Positions 1 to 9,059 of a stretch of 64,000 nt of DNA are shown piece after piece. The DNA comes from Brevibacterium sediminis (lineage in GTDB: Bacteria; Actinomycetota; Actinomycetes; Actinomycetales; Brevibacteriaceae): contig NZ_JABKDD010000001.1 in NCBI RefSeq assembly GCF_013623905.1, positions 620,001-684,000 of the forward strand, read 5' to 3'. A model generated the notes under the pieces. The model was not told the origin of the DNA, did not search any database, and was given only the letters and a program-made list of their open reading frames with translations. The first letter of the stretch is position 1, and each line of letters starts with the position of its first letter. The translations under genes and the position numbers were made by a program.

Positions 1-1
1 C

Positions 2-1057
2 CGCGCCGAGGATTGGGACACCGAACCCTTCGTCGCCACCCGGAAGGGCGACCGCCTCTTCGGCCGTGGAGCCGCCGACGACAAGGCCGGGATCATGGTC
101 CACCTCACGGCTCTGCGGCTGCTGGCCGACCGCCTCGGTGTCGGTGTGACGCTCTTCTTCGAAGGTGAGGAAGAAGCCGGCAGCCCGAGCTTCCGCAATT
201 TCCTCGAGACCTACCGGGACCGCCTGCGCGCAGATGTCATCGTCGTCGCCGATTCGGGCAACTGGGCAGCGGGGACTCCGGCCCTGACGACGAGCCTGCG
301 CGGAATGTGCGCCGTCGAATTCGAGGTCTCCACCCTCGACCACGCCGTGCATTCGGGAATGTACGGGGGAGTGGCACCGGATGCGATGCTCGCGATGACG
401 AAGCTGCTGGCAACCCTCCATGACGACAACGGCTCCGTCGCTGTCGCCGGCCTGCACTCGAGCACAGAGACCTCCATCGACTTCGACGAGGCGACGCTGC
501 GAACAGACTCCGGGGTGCTCGCGGAAACCGAGCTCATCGGCGCAGGCACCTTGGCCTCCCGTCTGTGGACACAGCCGTCGATCACCGTCATCGGTCTCGA
601 CATTCCCGATGTGGCGGTCTCCTCGAATACCTTGCAGTCCTCCCTAAAGGCCAAGCTCTCGATCCGACTCGCGCCCGGGGACACCCCCGCCTCGGCGGTC
701 CGGGCCGTCGAGGAGCATCTGCGCGCGCATCTGCCCTTCGGTGCGCAGTTGAGCATCGGGGAGACCGAGGGCGGAAGCCCCTGGCAGGCCGATGAGAACG
801 ACCCTGTGGTCCGGACCGCCCGCCAGGCGCTCACCGACGCTTGGGGCACCGAATCGGTGACGATGGGCATCGGCGGATCGATCCCCTTCATCGCCGATCT
901 GCTCGATGTGTTCCCCCGCGCATCGATCCTCGTCACGGGCGTCGAAGATCCCGACGCGAGGGCCCACAGCGCCAACGAATCGCTCTACCTGCCCGATTTC
1001 AAAGCCGCGATCGTCGCCGAAGCCCTGCTGCTGCAGCGCCTCGGCGACCACGGATGA
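2..1057 (+). CDS. M20 family dipeptidase/deacylase, 5' end cut by window edge
   Basis: This is a zinc-dependent M20 peptidase that cleaves dipeptides or N-acyl amino acids in the cytoplasm. The reading frame is open from the first bases of the window, and the first visible residues already carry the metal-site motif GRGAADDKAG, so the gene starts upstream. About 351 residues are visible, against roughly 440-460 for the family. The second metal/catalytic motif EGEEEAGSP follows, then a lid dimerisation domain, and a C-terminal DARAHSANE segment supplies the last histidine ligand. The ATG at 95 is internal to the metal site and cannot be the true start. Substrate cannot be assigned from sequence. 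Confidence 0.85.
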   Translation, partial: RAEDWDTEPFVATRKGDRLFGRGAADDKAGIMVHLTALRLLADRLGVGVTLFFEGEEEAGSPSFRNFLETYRDRLRADVIVVADSGNWAAGTPALTTSLRGMCAVEFEVSTLDHAVHSGMYGGVAPDAMLAMTKLLATLHDDNGSVAVAGLHSSTETSIDFDEATLRTDSGVLAETELIGAGTLASRLWTQPSITVIGLDIPDVAVSSNTLQSSLKAKLSIRLAPGDTPASAVRAVEEHLRAHLPFGAQLSIGETEGGSPWQADENDPVVRTARQALTDAWGTESVTMGIGGSIPFIADLLDVFPRASILVTGVEDPDARAHSANESLYLPDFKAAIVAEALLLQRLGDHG

Positions 1058-1066
1058 CACGAATGG

Positions 1067-1092
1067 GGAATAGCTTGCCGGGCACCGACGTT
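1067..1092 (+). promoter_or_regulatory. SigR/SigH-type promoter (GGAAT-N18-GTT)
   Basis: GGAAT at 1067-1071 is followed by exactly 18 nt and GTT at 1090-1092, 45 nt before the ATG of the Fe-S protein. This matches the known promoter of the actinobacterial thiol-oxidative-stress sigma factor (SigR in Streptomyces, SigH in mycobacteria). The assignment rests on sequence only. The same motif recurs before rbpA in this window, which supports it. Confidence 0.6.
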
Positions 1093-1136
1093 GTCACCGG
1101 TGTAGCCTGGGGACAGGAACGCGAAAAGGAGTAACC

Positions 1137-1490
1137 ATGACTGTGACCGAAAAAGCAGAAGCCACCCACGAGGTGGAGCTGTCGTCGACCGCTGCCGACA
1201 AGGTCCGCAGCCTGCTGGAACAGGAAGGTCGTGACGACCTGCGCCTGCGCGTGGCTGTCCAGCCCGGCGGATGTTCCGGACTGATCTATCAGCTCTATTT
1301 CGATGAGCGCTTCCTTGACGGAGACGCGGTCCGCGACTTCGACGGCGTCGAGGTCATCGTCGACCGGATGAGCGTTCCCTACCTCAGCGGTTCGACCATC
1401 GACTTCTCCGACACCATCGAGAAGCAGGGCTTCACCATCGACAACCCCAACGCCGGGGGATCCTGCGCCTGCGGAGACTCGTTCCACTGA
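1137..1490 (+). CDS. A-type iron-sulfur cluster carrier/insertion protein (HesB/IscA/ErpA family)
   Basis: This 117-residue protein is an A-type carrier that delivers Fe-S clusters to apo-enzymes. The three cluster-binding cysteines are present: C46 in PGGCSG, and C110 and C112 in GSCACGDSF at the C terminus. Length and layout are standard for the family. The start is the ATG at 1137, with AAGGAG about 5 nt upstream. It lies upstream of aat and ctaC. Its position near the cytochrome oxidase genes matches the Rv2204c neighbourhood of mycobacteria and suggests supply to respiratory Fe-S proteins such as the Rieske subunit (inference). A SigR-type promoter precedes it, so oxidative-stress induction is likely. 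Confidence 0.9.
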   Translation: MTVTEKAEATHEVELSSTAADKVRSLLEQEGRDDLRLRVAVQPGGCSGLIYQLYFDERFLDGDAVRDFDGVEVIVDRMSVPYLSGSTIDFSDTIEKQGFTIDNPNAGGSCACGDSFH

Positions 1491-1519
1491 TCAGCCTCGG
1501 CTGAGGAGGAGCGCTTCTC

Positions 1520-2197
1520 ATGGACCTGGAGGATCTGCGTGCCGTGTCGTACACGGCAACGCAGCCCCAGGTCCTTTTGTCGTATCGGGCCGGACTCTTC
1601 CCGATGGGAGTCGGCCACGGGGGCACCGGTCGGATGGGATGGTGGGCTCCACGACGACGTGGAGTTCTGTTTCCCGGTGACCTGCGTGTGACGAAGAGCC
1701 TGCGCAAATCGATGAAGCACTTCACCTTCACCACCAACCGCGCCTTCATGCACGTCATCCGGGCATGTGCCGACCCGCGGCGGACGGGCAGCTGGATCAC
1801 CGAGGACATGATCGAGCTCTACCAGGGCCTCCACGACGACGGGTGGGCGCATTCGGTCGAGGTCTGGAACGGCGATGAGCTTGTCGGCGGTCTCTACGGA
1901 GTCGCCATCGGTTCGTTCTTCGCCGGCGAATCGATGTTCCACACTCAGCGCGACGCCTCGAAGGCCGCGCTGGCCCACCTCGTCGGACTCTTCGACGGAA
2001 CCGACGTCGTCAGCGGAGAAACCCGGTCCACCTCGGCGGATGCGGATACGGGACCGGGGAATTGGCTCATCGACACCCAGTGGCAGACATCACACCTCGC
2101 CACCCTCGGCGTGTCGGAGATCAGCGGCCTGGAGTACTCCGCGCACCTAGATTCCGCGCTCAGGGGCAGTGTCTGTCAGCATATTCTCAACAAATGA
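1520..2197 (+). CDS. aat: Leucyl/phenylalanyl-tRNA--protein transferase
   Basis: This enzyme transfers Leu or Phe from aminoacyl-tRNA to proteins with N-terminal Arg or Lys, creating N-degrons for ClpAP/ClpCP-type proteolysis. The 225-residue protein shows the family segments in order: YRAGLFPMG and MGWWAPRRRGVLFP near the N terminus, then GELVGGLYGVAIG-like and FFAGESMFH motifs, and WLIDTQWQTSHLATLG near the end. AGGAGGA at 1504-1510 sits 9 nt before the ATG. It follows the Fe-S protein by 29 nt, so co-transcription is plausible. Confidence 0.92.
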   Translation: MDLEDLRAVSYTATQPQVLLSYRAGLFPMGVGHGGTGRMGWWAPRRRGVLFPGDLRVTKSLRKSMKHFTFTTNRAFMHVIRACADPRRTGSWITEDMIELYQGLHDDGWAHSVEVWNGDELVGGLYGVAIGSFFAGESMFHTQRDASKAALAHLVGLFDGTDVVSGETRSTSADADTGPGNWLIDTQWQTSHLATLGVSEISGLEYSAHLDSALRGSVCQHILNK

Positions 2198-2210
2198 ACA
2201 TCTGCAGGTG

Positions 2211-2234
2211 AATTTCTACCGCGTGTAGCGGTAG
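2211..2234 (+). promoter_or_regulatory. CTAC-N5-GTAG motif / small hairpin upstream of ctaC
   Basis: AATTTCTAC (2211-2219), five unmatched bases, then GTAGC (2225-2229) lies about 80 nt before the ctaC start. The same 14 flanking bases with a 5-nt spacer occur at 10602-10620 beside ctaE. A 7-bp hairpin (CTACCGC, 2216-2222, with GCGGTAG, 2228-2234) overlaps it. It could therefore be a regulator site for the oxidase genes, a weak aat terminator, or both. A plausible -10 (TAGTCT or TCTTAT) follows immediately. Confidence 0.45.
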
Positions 2235-2307
2235 TCTTATGAGTGACAGAGTAAGTACACGTCTCTCGGCCTGACCTGGAGACGCAGAACGTTGTGAAAG
2301 GCTGCAC

Positions 2308-3180
2308 GTGGATTCTCCGAATCAGTCAGGACCGCAGCGGTCCTGGGCGAAGCGGCTCGGCATTCTGAGCGCCGTGTTGATACCGGCGTTGCTATCGGGT
2401 TGCACTAAAGAGCAGATCGCCACAGGATTTTTTCCCGTCGAATCGCAAGGCGCGACGAACCACACTGATGCCTATACAGCGCTGTGGAACGGCGGCTGGA
2501 TCGCCCTTCTCATCGTGGGCCTCATCGTCTGGGGACTCATCCTGTGGGCCATGGTCGCCTACCGCCGCCGCAAGAACGATCGCGGACTGCCGGTGCAGAT
2601 GCGCTACAGCATGCCGATCGAAATCCTCTTCACGGTGACTCCGGTCGTCCTCGTCCTCGGCTTCTTCTTCCAGAACGTCCAGGTCATGGAGAAGACGACG
2701 GATGACTCCACCCCTGGCGAGCAGGTCATCGAGGTCGCTGCCAAGCAGTGGGCCTGGGACTTCAACTATGAGACCGAAGACGTCTACTACGCCGGCACTC
2801 AGGTTGCCCTCGACGGCACCGAAGCCCCCGAGAAGACCGCTCCCGTCCTCTACCTCCCCGTCGACACCGACCTGGAGATCCGCCTGCACTCCCGCGACGT
2901 CCTCCACTCCTTCTGGGTCCCCGCCTTCCTCGAGAAGCGCGATATGATCCCCGGCCACGATCAGAGCCTGCATCTGCGTGCCGAGAAGGAAGGCGAGTAT
3001 GTCGGCAAGTGTGCCGAGCTTTGCGGTGAGTACCACTCGGAGATGCTTTTCAACGTCAAGGTCGTGTCGAAGGAAGAATTCCAGGAGTACACGCAGTCGC
3101 TTGCCGATCAGGGCAACACAGGCCAGCTGGGACCGGAGTACGATCGCAACTGGTACCCGAAAGAAGGTGCTGAGAAATGA
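2308..3180 (+). CDS. ctaC: Cytochrome c oxidase subunit II (aa3 type), lipoprotein
   Basis: This is the CuA-bearing subunit of the aa3 terminal oxidase. It accepts electrons from the diheme cytochrome QcrC within the actinobacterial bc1-aa3 supercomplex. The 290-residue protein has a lipobox LLSGC (C32), two membrane helices at about 62-85 and 103-122, and a complete CuA site: H200 and the C235-x3-C239-x3-H243-x2-M246 cluster ([12 protein letters not shown]). The start is GTG at 2308, with a GAAAGG-type ribosome site upstream. Its stop overlaps the ctaD start (ATGA), indicating translational coupling. Confidence 0.96.
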   Translation: MDSPNQSGPQRSWAKRLGILSAVLIPALLSGCTKEQIATGFFPVESQGATNHTDAYTALWNGGWIALLIVGLIVWGLILWAMVAYRRRKNDRGLPVQMRYSMPIEILFTVTPVVLVLGFFFQNVQVMEKTTDDSTPGEQVIEVAAKQWAWDFNYETEDVYYAGTQVALDGTEAPEKTAPVLYLPVDTDLEIRLHSRDVLHSFWVPAFLEKRDMIPGHDQSLHLRAEKEGEYVGKCAELCGEYHSEMLFNVKVVSKEEFQEYTQSLADQGNTGQLGPEYDRNWYPKEGAEK

Positions 3181-4874
3181 CCGCCACGATGGATCAGGCG
3201 GCTCTTGATGCTCCGGTAGTTCCACGGAGCAAGGGCAAGATCATCGTCGACTGGATCACGTCGACGGACCATAAGACGATCGGGTACATGTACCTCATCG
3301 GCTCGTTCTTCTTCTTCTGCGTCGGCGGTGTGATGGCGCTCATCATCCGCCTCGAGCTCTTCGAGCCCGGAATGCAGATCGTTGAGACCAAGGAACAGTA
3401 CAACCAGCTGTTCACCATGCACGGCACATTGATGCTGCTGATGTTCGCCACCCCGCTGTTCGCCGGCTTCGCCAACGTCATCATGCCGTTGCAGATCGGC
3501 GCTCCGGACGTGGCGTTCCCGCGGCTGAATGCCTTCGCCTTCTGGATGTACCTCTTCGGCAGCCTTGTGGCCATCTCCGGATTCCTCACCCCTCAGGGTG
3601 CGGCATCCTTCGGCTGGACCGCCTACGCGCCATTGAGCAATACGACGTTCACACCGGGCGCCGGTGGTAACTTGTGGGTCCTCGGACTCGCCCTGCAGGG
3701 CTTCGGAACCATCCTCGGCTCCGTCAACTTCATCACGACTGTGATCACCATGCGCGCCCCGGGCATGACCATGTTCCGCATGCCGATCTTCACCTGGAAC
3801 GTCCTGGTCACCGGCATCCTCGTGCTCATGGCCTTCCAGCCTCTGGCTGCTGCGCTGCTGGTGCTCGGTTCCGACCGCGTCCTCGGTTCCCATGTGTTCA
3901 GCCCGGGCAACGGCGGACCGATACTCTGGCAGCACCTGTTCTGGTTCTTCGGCCATCCGGAGGTCTATGTCATTGCGCTGCCGTTCTTCGGCATCGTCAC
4001 AGAGATCTTCCCGGTGTTCAGCCGCAAGCCGGTCTTCGGCTACAAGGAACTCGTCTTCGCGACAGTTGCCATCGCTGCGCTGTCGGTGACCGTGTGGGCC
4101 CACCACATGTACGTCACGGGCGTCGTGGCACTGCCGTTCTTCGCCTTCATGACGATGCTCATCGCGATTCCGACAGGTGTCAAGTTCTTCAACTGGATCG
4201 GCACGATGTGGAGAGGCTCGATCACATTCGAGACTCCCATCGTGTGGTCGATCGGCTTCCTCGCAACGTTCCTCTTCGGCGGTCTGACCGGAGTCATCCT
4301 GGCCAGCCCGGCCCTCGACCAGCATGTGTCCGACACCTACTTCGTCGTGGCGCACTTCCACTACGTCGTCTTCGGCACCGTCGTGTTCGCGATGTTCGCC
4401 GGATTCTACTTCTGGTGGCCGAAGTGGACGGGCAAGATGCTCAACGAAAAGCTCGGACACATCCACTTCTGGATGCTGTTCATCGGCTTCCACGGAACCT
4501 TCCTCGTCCAGCACTGGCTGGGTGTCGACGGAATGCCGCGTCGTTACGCCGACTACCTGCCGCAGGACGGTTTCACCTGGATGAACCAGGTGTCGACGGT
4601 CGGTTCGCTGCTGCTGGGTCTGTCCATGGTTCCGTTCTTCTGGAACGTGTGGATCACCCACCGCAATGCACCCAAGGTGACGGTCGATGACCCATGGGGC
4701 TACGGAGGATCGCTCGAATGGGCTACCTCCTGCCCGCCCCCGCGTCACAACTTCACCTCGCTGCCGCGGATCCGCTCCGAACGTCCTGCCTTCGACCTCA
4801 ACCACCCCGAGCTGCTTGAATACAGCGGTCACGGTCAGGCAGAACCCCAGCTCACAGGAGACAACGCCAAATGA
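3177..4874 (+). CDS. ctaD: Cytochrome c oxidase subunit I (aa3 type)
   Basis: This is the catalytic subunit of the aa3 oxidase. It reduces oxygen at the heme a3-CuB centre and pumps protons. The 565-residue protein has 12 predicted helices. Ligands are visible: H82 (TMHGTL) and H395 for heme a, H260 with the Tyr264 crosslink (GHPEVY), H309/H310 (WAHHMY) for CuB, and H393 (HFHYVV) for heme a3. It overlaps ctaC upstream and ctaF downstream by ATGA. Confidence 0.97.
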   Translation: MTATMDQAALDAPVVPRSKGKIIVDWITSTDHKTIGYMYLIGSFFFFCVGGVMALIIRLELFEPGMQIVETKEQYNQLFTMHGTLMLLMFATPLFAGFANVIMPLQIGAPDVAFPRLNAFAFWMYLFGSLVAISGFLTPQGAASFGWTAYAPLSNTTFTPGAGGNLWVLGLALQGFGTILGSVNFITTVITMRAPGMTMFRMPIFTWNVLVTGILVLMAFQPLAAALLVLGSDRVLGSHVFSPGNGGPILWQHLFWFFGHPEVYVIALPFFGIVTEIFPVFSRKPVFGYKELVFATVAIAALSVTVWAHHMYVTGVVALPFFAFMTMLIAIPTGVKFFNWIGTMWRGSITFETPIVWSIGFLATFLFGGLTGVILASPALDQHVSDTYFVVAHFHYVVFGTVVFAMFAGFYFWWPKWTGKMLNEKLGHIHFWMLFIGFHGTFLVQHWLGVDGMPRRYADYLPQDGFTWMNQVSTVGSLLLGLSMVPFFWNVWITHRNAPKVTVDDPWGYGGSLEWATSCPPPRHNFTSLPRIRSERPAFDLNHPELLEYSGHGQAEPQLTGDNAK

Positions 4875-5272
4875 AGTCATCGATCTACGTCTTCAACCTC
4901 TGCGGCCTGTTCTTCATCGCAGTCGGGATCTTCTACGGCTTCTTCACCGACTTCACCGAGCTCGTCGGATTCCCGGCGTTGCTCCTCGTCGGACTGATGG
5001 CCCTGATGATCGGCGTCTACCTCTGGCTGACGGATCGACGCGTCGGTCGTCAGCCTCAGGACAACGACGACGCCGAGATCTCCGACGCCGATGCCGACTA
5101 CGGTATGTTCAGCCCGTGGAGCTGGTGGCCGATCGTTAGCGCGGGAGCCGCCGCCGTCGCATTCTACGGAATCGCCATGGGTTGGTGGATCTTCCCGTTC
5201 GGTGTCGTGCTCGGCATCGTTGCTCTGGTCGGTCTCACCTACGAACACGATCGCGGCGATTTCGCCCACTGA
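4871..5272 (+). CDS. ctaF: Cytochrome c oxidase subunit IV (actinobacterial CtaF)
   Basis: This small membrane subunit is specific to actinobacterial aa3 oxidase. It has 133 residues with four hydrophobic segments (about 7-28, 33-56, 86-103 and 105-125) and a short polar loop rich in Asp between the second and third. It overlaps ctaD by 4 nt and closes the ctaCDF operon. It has no catalytic residues and is thought to stabilise the complex. A strong terminator follows. Confidence 0.92.
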   Translation: MKSSIYVFNLCGLFFIAVGIFYGFFTDFTELVGFPALLLVGLMALMIGVYLWLTDRRVGRQPQDNDDAEISDADADYGMFSPWSWWPIVSAGAAAVAFYGIAMGWWIFPFGVVLGIVALVGLTYEHDRGDFAH

Positions 5273-5294
5273 TTCAGTGATCTGATCGCCCAGC

Positions 5295-5333
5295 CACTGT
5301 GGCCCGGACTCAAGTCGAGTCCGGGCCACAGTG
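5295..5333 (+). terminator. Intrinsic terminator after ctaCDF
   Basis: Perfect 17-bp stem: 5295-5311 pairs with 5317-5333 across a 5-nt loop (AAGTC). It starts 22 nt after the ctaF stop. There is no clear U-tract, as is common for actinobacterial terminators. Confidence 0.85.
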
Positions 5334-6290
5334 CTATTCACCGGCAGCGGACAAACCCGACACAGGTGGACAGAAATCATCGTGGGCACGTCCTCCGGTC
5401 CCTTGTCGGCGCCGGAGTGGCTGATGGACGCTTGCGTGGTCCCCTGCGGCCCATACGTACACCCGCAGGGTCGCACTTCTGCCGTTCGCAGTCGGAGCAA
5501 GCGGCGGACTGCTCTTCCGGAGCTAAAGGCGGACTGCGGTTTGGTCCAGGCTGTTCTGAACTCATCACTTTGTTCGGTGAGCATTTGAGAACATTCAGTA
5601 CCAATTCGACAGAGCACACCGCGATGAAGGAGGCGTTGTGCCGACGCAATCGCCAAGATCGACATCGGGTCCACCACGGATCGCGGCGAGCGTCCACTAG
5701 GGCGGACGCAGACGCAGCCGGAGGCGACTGGAGGCTGAAGAGAGCCCTGGTGACACTCTTTCGCTGGCCAAGATGCGGCAGTGTGTCACTGTATCGTTCG
5801 GCTCATTCTCTTTCTGCCAATCTCGGGGCCGATGAGCCTCGATCGGCAGTCGAGACTTTGAGAGCAGCTATGAGGCGCCAGGCAACGGGCCAGGGGAGAG
5901 GCAGATTCCACGTCTGGGCACCGCTGAACGAACGCCCGTCTTCGTGCTCGGGCCTCCCCGAGGCGAACGGAGCAGTACGTTCAGAAGCTTGCTGCAGGCC
6001 CGTCAGCGGCCCGTCGGCAGTCTCAGACGAACTCGTGCTCGGCCAGAGCATTTTGAGACGCAGGACGTGGCTCTCATAGCCTACGGCGGGTGTTCCGATT
6101 CGCGGAGAACCAGATCGGACCGACACGGGACTATTCCGATCGAGGCGGAAGCGGCTCAATCCAGGTGGTACTGCCCCTGGCCAGCAGTTGCTGAGACCGA
6201 CAGGGTCAGGTGCAGATATCCACATCAGGAGGCGGAGAACGGAGTACGCGACGGAGAGTGACGAGTGACCGCCTCTTCTGTGAATGGAGC
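5334..6290. other. Gene-free gap of about 1 kb inside the respiratory cluster
   Basis: No convincing gene is seen between the ctaF terminator and the qcrB terminator. Several open frames exist (for example 5366-6079 on plus and 5803-6225 on minus), but they overlap each other, are Arg/Ser/Cys-rich, and have no recognisable motif or ribosome site. The composition looks less GC-rich and less codon-biased than the flanks. One small inverted repeat, CCCTGCGG (5442-5449) with CCGCAGGG (5463-5470), is present. It may be a decayed gene or hold an untranslated RNA. Confidence 0.5.
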
Positions 6291-6323
6291 GAGGGGCTCA
6301 GCAGTTGAACTGCTGAGCCCCTC
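6291..6323 (-). terminator. Intrinsic terminator of the qcrCAB-ctaE operon
   Basis: A 14-bp perfect stem, GAGGGGCTCAGCAG (6291-6304) with its complement at 6310-6323, and a TTGAA loop. It lies 21 nt beyond the qcrB stop on the minus strand. Confidence 0.85.
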
Positions 6324-6344
6324 GTATCAGGTGTGTCGGACCTG

Positions 6345-7970
6345 TCAGTGTCCGAGTTCCTTGTTGTTCGAACCCTCGACAGCGTCATGGTCGTGGTGCG
6401 AAGCTTCGAGCTCCTGCTTCGTCACCGGGGCCACACGATCTTCGAAGAAGAAGCGAGACAGACGTGCACGCAGCTTCTCCATCCCCGTGATCTTGCCCTC
6501 GGCATTCGGCTCGGCCGGTACGTAGGCCGGCGACTCGAACGCGGTGATCTTCCACAGCTTGTGCGGGGGAAGAGCCTCGTGACGTTCGAGGAACTCACCG
6601 TGGGGCAGACGGATGATATGGGCCGTCTCCCGTCCGTGCAGAGCGATTTCACGGTCCTTGCGCTGAAGCGCGAGGCACATGCGCTTGGTGATGATGTAAC
6701 CGATGATCGGTCCGAAGAAGAACAGGAATCGGAAGATGTAGATCATGTCGTTGAGCGACATCTGGAAGAACACTGCGATGATGTCACCCGATGCAGCCGC
6801 CCACATGTTGCAGTAGAAGATGATTCCTGCAACGCCGATGGCGGTACGAGTCGGGTTGTTGCGCGGACGATCGAGGATGTGGTGCTCACGATGGTCCTTC
6901 TGCAGCCACGCCTCGAAGAACGGGTAGATGAACATGACAGCGAACACGCCGCCCATGACGATCACGGCGCTGTTGATGTTGAACGAGATCGGCCATCCGA
7001 AGATGTAGAACTCGAACCAGCCCGGGACGATGCGGAGGAACCCATCGGCCCAACCGATGTACCAGTCAGGCTGGGTACCGGCCGAGACCGGGGAGGGGTC
7101 ATACGGACCGTAGTTCCAGATCGGGTTGATCGTGAACAGCGCCGAGATGAGCGAGAGCAGACCGAAGATGAGGAAGAAGAATCCTCCGCCCTTGGCTGCG
7201 AAGGTCGGCAGAACAGGTTCTCCGACGACGTTCTTCTCGGTGTTTCCGGCACCAGGGTACTGGGTGTGCTTGTGCACGACGACGAACATGAGGTGGATGC
7301 CGATGAGTGCGATGAGCAGAGCCGGCACGATCATGATGTGCAGGGTGTAGAGGCGGGCCACGATGTCGATGCCCGGGAACTCTCCACCGAAGAGGAAGAA
7401 CGAGATATAGGTTCCGACGAGCGGCAGCGACTTCAGGATGCCGTCGATGATTCGCAGTCCGTTGCCCGAGAGCAGATCATCGGGGAGCGAGTAGCCGGTG
7501 AAGCCGGCCGCCATGCCCATGATGACGAGCAGAACACCGACGACCCAGTTGAGCTCACGCGGACGGCGGAAGGCACCGGTGAAGAACACGCGGAGCATGT
7601 GGACGCTCAATGCGGCGACGAAGAGCAGCGCGCCCCAGTGGTGCATCTGTCGGATGAACAGACCGCCGCGGATCTCCAGGGAGATCGCGAGTGTCGAATC
7701 ATAGGCTTCGGAGATCTCGACGCCGCGCAGCGGCAGCCAGGGTCCGTCGTAGTGCAGTTCGCCCATGGCCGGCTGGAAGAAGAACGTGAGGAACGTTCCG
7801 GACAGAACGACGATGATGAAGCTGTAGAGAGCAACCTCGCCGAGCATGAACGACCAGTGGGAGGGGAAGATCTTGCGACCGAACTCGCGCACGAGGACAG
7901 ATGCCCCGACGCGGGTTTCGGCGAAGTTCGCCGCCTTCCCGATGGTGGTGGTTGGCTGTGTAGTACTCAT
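6345..7970 (-). CDS. qcrB: Cytochrome bc1 complex cytochrome b subunit
   Basis: This is the quinol-oxidising, membrane-embedded subunit of the bc1 complex and the target of Q-site inhibitors in mycobacteria. The 541-residue protein is longer than canonical cytochrome b because of the actinobacterial C-terminal extension. Heme ligands fall in helices II and IV (H110/H124 and H211/H226). The Qo-site PEWY motif appears as PDWY at 301-304, as is usual in Actinobacteria. The start ATG overlaps the qcrA stop by 4 nt. Gene order on the minus strand is ctaE, qcrC, qcrA, qcrB. Confidence 0.96.
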   Translation of the reverse strand: MSTTQPTTTIGKAANFAETRVGASVLVREFGRKIFPSHWSFMLGEVALYSFIIVVLSGTFLTFFFQPAMGELHYDGPWLPLRGVEISEAYDSTLAISLEIRGGLFIRQMHHWGALLFVAALSVHMLRVFFTGAFRRPRELNWVVGVLLVIMGMAAGFTGYSLPDDLLSGNGLRIIDGILKSLPLVGTYISFFLFGGEFPGIDIVARLYTLHIMIVPALLIALIGIHLMFVVVHKHTQYPGAGNTEKNVVGEPVLPTFAAKGGGFFFLIFGLLSLISALFTINPIWNYGPYDPSPVSAGTQPDWYIGWADGFLRIVPGWFEFYIFGWPISFNINSAVIVMGGVFAVMFIYPFFEAWLQKDHREHHILDRPRNNPTRTAIGVAGIIFYCNMWAAASGDIIAVFFQMSLNDMIYIFRFLFFFGPIIGYIITKRMCLALQRKDREIALHGRETAHIIRLPHGEFLERHEALPPHKLWKITAFESPAYVPAEPNAEGKITGMEKLRARLSRFFFEDRVAPVTKQELEASHHDHDAVEGSNNKELGH

Positions 7971-9010
7971 GGGTGGTTGATCTCCCAGAACGTAGGTCCG
8001 ACAGGCTCAGGGAAGTCCGACTGGGCAACCAGGTAGCCTTCGCTGTCCACGGTGATGGGTAGCTGAGGAAGCGGTCGTTTGGCCGGGCCGAAGATGACCT
8101 TGCAGTGTTCCGTCACGTCGAAGGTCGACTGGTGGCAGGGGCACAGCAGGTGGTGTGTCTGGTGCTCGTACAGTGCGACGGGGCAGCCGACGTGGGTGCA
8201 GATCTTCGAGTAGGCGACGATTCCGTCGTGCGACCAGTCCTTGCGATCCGGATCCTCTTTGAGTTCCTTGGGATCGATGCGCATGAGAAGCACGGCCGCC
8301 TTGGCCTTCTCGTTCAGCGGGTGCTCGCTGGCCTCCTCGTCGCCGATGCCCGAAGGCAGGACATGGTAGGCCGAGCCGATGGTGACTTCGTCGGCCTTGA
8401 TCGGACGTTCGGAATCCACCGAGGGGATTCCGCCGACGTCGCGGATGAGGCGAGTGCCCTTCTGCCAGAGCGTGTTGAACATCTTGTCGCCCGGCAGCGG
8501 ACCGAGGTCGCGGAAGACGAGAACTGCCGGCAGCGGGGCGATCGCCAGAGCGGCGATGAGCGTATTGCGCAGCAGAGGACGACGGGCGATGCCCGACTCT
8601 TCCTTGGCCTGGTGGAGGATCTCGAGCGCAATCGCCTGATCCTCTTCGCTGCCGCCGATGTCATGGCGTTCGTCGATGCCCTCGTGATCGCTCATGAGGT
8701 TCTTGGCCCAGAGCACTGCACCGAAGCCGATGGAGAACATCGCGACAGCGGCACCGAGGCCGACGAACATGTTGTGAAGGCGGATGCTCTGCATCGATTC
8801 GCCCGGGGTGAACAGGAAGTACGCCACGATGAACCAGATGGTTCCGATCATCGAGAGGATGAACCAGGCGGCTACCTGTCGTTCGGCGACCTTCTCGGCG
8901 CGTGGGTCCGAGTCGGCCAGGCGCGGTTTGTGCTCGGGCAGACCTGGGTTCGTGAACCCGTTCAACTCCTCGAGCTGGCTGCCGCCGCCGGAGTGCTCTT
9001 TCGAGGTCAT
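7967..9010 (-). CDS. qcrA: Rieske iron-sulfur subunit of the bc1 complex
   Basis: This subunit carries the 2Fe-2S cluster that moves electrons from quinol to cytochrome c. The 347-residue protein has three N-terminal membrane helices (about 47-67, 79-102 and 150-167), the actinobacterial topology. The cluster motifs are complete: C271-T-H273-V-G-C276 and C290-P-C292-H293. It lies between qcrC (49 nt upstream) and qcrB (4-nt overlap). Confidence 0.96.
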   Translation of the reverse strand: MTSKEHSGGGSQLEELNGFTNPGLPEHKPRLADSDPRAEKVAERQVAAWFILSMIGTIWFIVAYFLFTPGESMQSIRLHNMFVGLGAAVAMFSIGFGAVLWAKNLMSDHEGIDERHDIGGSEEDQAIALEILHQAKEESGIARRPLLRNTLIAALAIAPLPAVLVFRDLGPLPGDKMFNTLWQKGTRLIRDVGGIPSVDSERPIKADEVTIGSAYHVLPSGIGDEEASEHPLNEKAKAAVLLMRIDPKELKEDPDRKDWSHDGIVAYSKICTHVGCPVALYEHQTHHLLCPCHQSTFDVTEHCKVIFGPAKRPLPQLPITVDSEGYLVAQSDFPEPVGPTFWEINHP

Positions 9011-9059
9011 TGAATTCCCCGTCTATTCTCGTAATTGATGGTGAACGACACTGTCAGAC

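Noticed and set aside
3108..4880. Long minus-strand open frame opposite ctaD
   Set aside because: His/Glu/Arg-rich shadow translation of a membrane protein gene; ctaD has all heme and copper ligands.
5366..6225. Overlapping open frames on both strands in the ctaF-qcrB gap as possible genes
   Set aside because: They overlap each other, have poor codon character and no motifs; kept only as an unexplained gap.
6333..8036. 567-residue plus-strand open frame opposite qcrB
   Set aside because: Extremely acidic Asp/Glu/Arg composition from reading qcrB in antisense; no ribosome site or domain.
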